A stretch of DNA of 64,000 nt from RFSX01 sp965230215 (lineage in GTDB: Bacteria > Bacteroidota > Bacteroidia > Chitinophagales > Saprospiraceae), in NCBI GenBank assembly GCA_965230215.1, contig CBDDKN010000001.1:1922001-1986000 (forward strand), in the 5' to 3' direction. The notes beneath the pieces were generated by a model that worked only from the letters and a program-made list of their open reading frames with translations, did no database searches and had not been told where the DNA came from. Within the stretch, counting starts at the first letter, position 1; every line of letters starts with the position of its first letter. Below are positions 61,109 to 64,000 of the stretch, piece after piece. Both the position numbers and the translations under genes were made by a program.

Positions 61109-62740
61109 ATGAGTCAAAGTCAACATCAGTCAATTCTAGGTAACCTCAAGTACGACCTACCCGCAAGTATCGTCGTATTCCTCGTTGCCGTACCTCTGTG
61201 TCTGGGTATAGCCCTGGCATCAGGAGCACCATTGTTTTCAGGAATTATAGCCGGTATCGTAGGTGGCATCGTTGTAGGTGCACTTAGTGGATCCCAATTG
61301 GGCGTAAGTGGACCAGCAGCTGGTCTTGCCGTCATCGTACTGACAGCTATCAATGAATTAGGTGCATTTGAAATATTCCTAGTTGCCGTATTCCTGGGAG
61401 GTATAATTCAGCTCATCCTAGGTTATATGAAAGCGGGAATCATTGGATACTATTTCCCAAATTCCGTCATCAAGGGCATGTTATCCGGTATTGGAATAAT
61501 AATATTCCTTAAACAAATACCCCATGCTTTTGGATACGATAAAGATTACGAAGGTAGTCTTGCTTTTACACAACCAGATGGGCACAACACTTTTTCTGAA
61601 CTCTATTACATGTTCGAGGCAATCAGTCCAGGAGCTGTCATCATTTCAGCTCTATCACTTGGTGTACTGATTCTTTGGGAGCAAAAGTTTATGAAGAAGA
61701 TTAAAGTGTTTCAGATTATCCAGGGACCATTGGTGGTCGTAGCACTCGGTATCATTCTGAATCTTTTGTTTGCAGGTTCTAACCTGGGTTTAACAATGGA
61801 TCAGATCGTATCGATTCCGGTTGCTGAAAGCTTGTCAGGATTCTTTGCGCAGTTTAGTTTCCCTGACTTCAGCCAGATTACCAATCCGCAGGTTATTACA
61901 GTAGGATTTACGATTGCTATAGTAGCCAGTCTGGAAACACTATTGTGCTTAGAAGCAACAGATAAACTAGATCCTTACAAGAGAGTATCTCCGGCAAGTA
62001 GAGAATTGAAAGCGCAGGGTGTCGGTAATATGATCTCGGGTCTGATTGGTGGTCTTCCAGTTACACAGGTAATTGTAAGAAGTTCAACCAATATTCAGTC
62101 AGGAGGTAGAACTAAGATGTCAGCTATCATGCATGGTTTCATTCTACTTTTCTGTGCCATGGCTATCCCAAGAGTATTAAACCTGATTCCTTTATCAAGT
62201 CTGGCAGCCATACTCTTCCTAGTTGGATACAAACTGGCAAAACCAGCTCTGTTCAAGCAAATGTACAAGCAAGGATGGAGCAACTTTACACCTTACATTG
62301 CAACTATTGCAGCCATAGTTCTTACTGACCTACTCGTTGGTATCTGCATAGGATTGGTTGTAGCTGTGATGTTTGTACTATATAATAATTATAAGAAGCC
62401 GTTTCTATTTGAAATGGATGATCATATGTCAAAGGATGGTGTAATCACCCTGGAGTTGGCTGAGGACGTAACATTCCTTAATAAAGCCAATATCCAAAGA
62501 GCCTTAAATCAGATTCCAGAACGGTCAAAAGTTGTGATTGACGCATCGCGAACAGTCAATATTGACCAAGATGTTCTGGACATTATTGATGATTTTAAGG
62601 AACATGCCAAATTTATGGATATCGACCTCAACATTATCGCGAGGAAGCGTGTTGGTCTTGATGTAAGGCCAATGAAGAAATTTGAAGATGCTCTCAATAC
62701 TGATAAGAGTGTATTAGAATTAGATTATTCAAATAACTAA
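61109..62740 (+). CDS. SulP-family anion transporter with STAS domain
   Basis: A 543-residue SulP (SLC26-like) transporter: about 12-14 membrane segments (DLPASIVVFLVAVPLCLGIALASGAPLFSGIIAGIVGGIVVGALSGSQLGVSGPAAG at the start; ETLLCLEATDKLDPYKRVSPASRELKAQGVGNMISGLIGGLPVTQVIVRSS in the middle) and a cytoplasmic STAS domain at about 440-530. It is followed after 18 bp by a beta-carbonic anhydrase gene. That pairing suggests bicarbonate transport (BicA-like), since the enzyme would interconvert CO2 and HCO3-. Sulfate transport is the alternative. Confidence 0.93.
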   Translation: MSQSQHQSILGNLKYDLPASIVVFLVAVPLCLGIALASGAPLFSGIIAGIVGGIVVGALSGSQLGVSGPAAGLAVIVLTAINELGAFEIFLVAVFLGGIIQLILGYMKAGIIGYYFPNSVIKGMLSGIGIIIFLKQIPHAFGYDKDYEGSLAFTQPDGHNTFSELYYMFEAISPGAVIISALSLGVLILWEQKFMKKIKVFQIIQGPLVVVALGIILNLLFAGSNLGLTMDQIVSIPVAESLSGFFAQFSFPDFSQITNPQVITVGFTIAIVASLETLLCLEATDKLDPYKRVSPASRELKAQGVGNMISGLIGGLPVTQVIVRSSTNIQSGGRTKMSAIMHGFILLFCAMAIPRVLNLIPLSSLAAILFLVGYKLAKPALFKQMYKQGWSNFTPYIATIAAIVLTDLLVGICIGLVVAVMFVLYNNYKKPFLFEMDDHMSKDGVITLELAEDVTFLNKANIQRALNQIPERSKVVIDASRTVNIDQDVLDIIDDFKEHAKFMDIDLNIIARKRVGLDVRPMKKFEDALNTDKSVLELDYSNN

Positions 62741-62758
62741 ATTTGGCCAAAATAAACT

Positions 62759-63391
62759 ATGGAAAACGCAATAACACAATCGAAAGAAACGCAAGCAGAG
62801 ATTTCACCTTCTAGAGCCGTACAAATGTTGCTCGAAGGTAATTTGAGATTCGGATCGCAACAGTTCATGAAAAGAGATTTTCAGGATCAGATCAGCAAAA
62901 CATCGACAGGGCAATATCCTTTTGCTGCAATCGTAAGTTGTATCGATTCAAGAATACCTACAGAAATAATATTTGATCAGGGAATAGGTGATCTCTTCAA
63001 CGCAAGGATAGCGGGTAACTTCATCAATGATGATATACTAGGAAGCCTTGAATTTGCATGTAAGCTCGCAGGATCAAAAGTGATCGTTGTTATGGGGCAT
63101 ACCTCATGCGGTGCTGTAAAAGGTGCATGTGATGATGCAAAACTAGGTAACCTGACGCAAATGCTTGATAAAATAAAACCTGCGATAGAGCAGGTCAAAA
63201 CTGTAGAAGGTGAAGCAAGAAATTCAAGCAATCTTGATTTTGTCAACCGGGTAGCAGTTAGAAACGTGGAACTTACTATTGGTGCCATTAAGACAAGAAG
63301 TAGTGTGCTTAATGAAATGTATGAGAATGGCGAAATAGATATTGTAGGTGCCATGTACGATGTAGGAACAGGTAGTGTGAATTTTTTATAA
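62759..63391 (+). CDS. Beta-class carbonic anhydrase
   Basis: A 210-residue beta-carbonic anhydrase (CO2 + H2O to HCO3- + H+). Zinc ligands are Cys61 in SCIDSRIP, His114 and Cys117 in VMGHTSCGAVKGA; Asp63 and Arg65 form the catalytic dyad. IFDQGIGDLFNARIAGNF matches the typical 'GDLFVxRxAGN' motif. The usual CSDSR is CIDSR here, a mild change beside the dyad. No signal peptide: cytoplasmic. The gene is 18 bp downstream of SulP and surely co-transcribed. A terminator hairpin follows. Confidence 0.94.
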   Translation: MENAITQSKETQAEISPSRAVQMLLEGNLRFGSQQFMKRDFQDQISKTSTGQYPFAAIVSCIDSRIPTEIIFDQGIGDLFNARIAGNFINDDILGSLEFACKLAGSKVIVVMGHTSCGAVKGACDDAKLGNLTQMLDKIKPAIEQVKTVEGEARNSSNLDFVNRVAVRNVELTIGAIKTRSSVLNEMYENGEIDIVGAMYDVGTGSVNFL

Positions 63392-63411
63392 AGACTGTTT
63401 TTTGACTCGTG

Positions 63412-63449
63412 AGAGCATCCACGAAACGTTGCTGGATGCTCTTATTTTC
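63412..63449 (+). terminator. Intrinsic terminator of the SulP-carbonic anhydrase unit
   Basis: A perfect 10-bp stem AGAGCATCCA / TGGATGCTCT with an 11-base loop and TTATTTTC after it. It lies about 20 bases after the carbonic anhydrase stop. Confidence 0.85.
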
Positions 63450-63609
63450 ATCCCACACCGCTTTTTCTCCATTCATCCAAAAGGAAATAGGATTTTTACA
63501 GACCTATTTTCAATCTAAATTGTTTATTGTATAACGAACCTTTGGGAATCTGTTTCGACATCTTTCCCTTGATATTGTTTTAGGTAAACCAAAGAAACTT
63601 TAACCAAAA

Positions 63610-64000
63610 ATGAACCCACTAAATCCCCTTCAGCGTCTCAGACGCCTACTGGAAGTTGATAAAAAGGAGATATACCAGGTTTATATCTATGCCTTTTTCA
63701 ATGGAGTGGTTAACCTTTCCTTGCCTCTAGGTATTCAAGCCATTATAAACCTGATCCAGGGTGGCGAAATATCATCTGCCTGGATGGTCATGGTACTCTT
63801 CGTTATCGGAGGTGTAGCCTTAACAGGGATCTTTCAGTTGATGCAATTGCGTATTGTGGAGAACATCGCTCAAAAGATATTCAGCAGAGCTTCTTTTGAA
63901 TTTGCCTACAGAATCCCAAGACTTAAATACGAATCATTATATGAATATTATGCACCAGAACTGGTCAACAGGTTTTTTGACACAATGACCCTGCAAAAAG
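63610..64000 (+). CDS. ABC exporter membrane domain, N-terminal part (cut by window end)
   Basis: The frame is open from ATG 63610 to the last base (130 codons). It begins MNPLNPLQRLRRLLEVDKKEIYQVYIYAFFNGVVNLSLPLG, then a second helix (SAWMVMVLFVIGGVALTGIFQLMQL) and RIVENIAQKIFSRASFEFAYRIPRLKYESLYEYY. This is the start of a type I exporter membrane domain (HlyB/MsbA-like) without an N-terminal peptidase domain. In Bacteroidota such genes are often followed by an HlyD adaptor, which would lie beyond the window. The cargo is unknown. Confidence 0.85.
   Translation, partial: MNPLNPLQRLRRLLEVDKKEIYQVYIYAFFNGVVNLSLPLGIQAIINLIQGGEISSAWMVMVLFVIGGVALTGIFQLMQLRIVENIAQKIFSRASFEFAYRIPRLKYESLYEYYAPELVNRFFDTMTLQK

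Overview
The window looks like a piece of a Bacteroidota chromosome, probably a marine Saprospiria-like bacterium (the class is an inference). Reasons: two secreted proteins end in a type IX secretion (T9SS) sorting domain; there are many 'SC/GC' lipoproteins and few Shine-Dalgarno sequences; Bacteroidota-type promoter boxes (TAnnTTTG) occur; an ECF sigma/FecR/STN-type TonB receptor set and an Oar-like TonB receptor are present; and there is a DUF4197/DUF2490/DUF2752/TM2 repertoire. No phage, insertion sequence or CRISPR array is visible. Both ends are cut through genes: an EttA-type ABC-F ATPase on the left and an ABC exporter on the right.

Layout. 1-7.5 kb: ettA end, lipoprotein MsrA, an ATP-grasp protein, a tandem P-domain protein, a Tat-exported PLP enzyme, a YheT-type hydrolase with an FKBP lipoprotein, and an SDR with a CBM9-like secreted protein. 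7.5-13 kb: a minus-strand trans-envelope signalling operon (ECF sigma, HExxH lipoprotein, FecR anti-sigma, TonB receptor) facing a repeat-containing lipoprotein. 13-24 kb: M16 peptidase, glutaryl-CoA dehydrogenase, folB, Oar-like receptor, a CAT-like/TrpF-like overlapping pair and an NhaC antiporter. 24-32 kb: HPF, Uup, PBP1A, FabG and an M43-like lipoprotein. 32-43 kb: pirin, a T9SS M4 protease, DUF2490, GNAT, a SigK/RskA pair divergent from a fasciclin protein, DUF4197, AI-2E permease and DUF2207.

43.6-52 kb is one gene for a 2813-residue T9SS cell-surface protein made of 23 repeats of about 108 residues. The cysteines at the unit junctions appear and disappear in pairs, which predicts disulfides between neighbouring units. 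52-55 kb: an SbtA-type bicarbonate transporter operon divergent from a LysR regulator. 55-59 kb: an overlapping membrane-protein operon (TM2, DUF2752, Tic20-like, M48 protease) and an FG-GAP protein.

59.0-59.8 kb has no protein gene but is the most unusual stretch. It holds tRNA-Asp, two tandem copies of a structured RNA of about 106 nt, each with its own terminator and with compensatory changes in one stem, and a 24-nt copy of the tRNA 5' end beyond a hairpin-rich insert. 60-63.4 kb holds a TetR regulator, a small membrane protein, a SulP anion transporter and a beta-carbonic anhydrase. Together with SbtA this gives the cell two inorganic-carbon modules. Two independent sigma/anti-sigma circuits and at least five extracytoplasmic metallopeptidases point to a surface-active, polymer- or protein-degrading lifestyle (inference).
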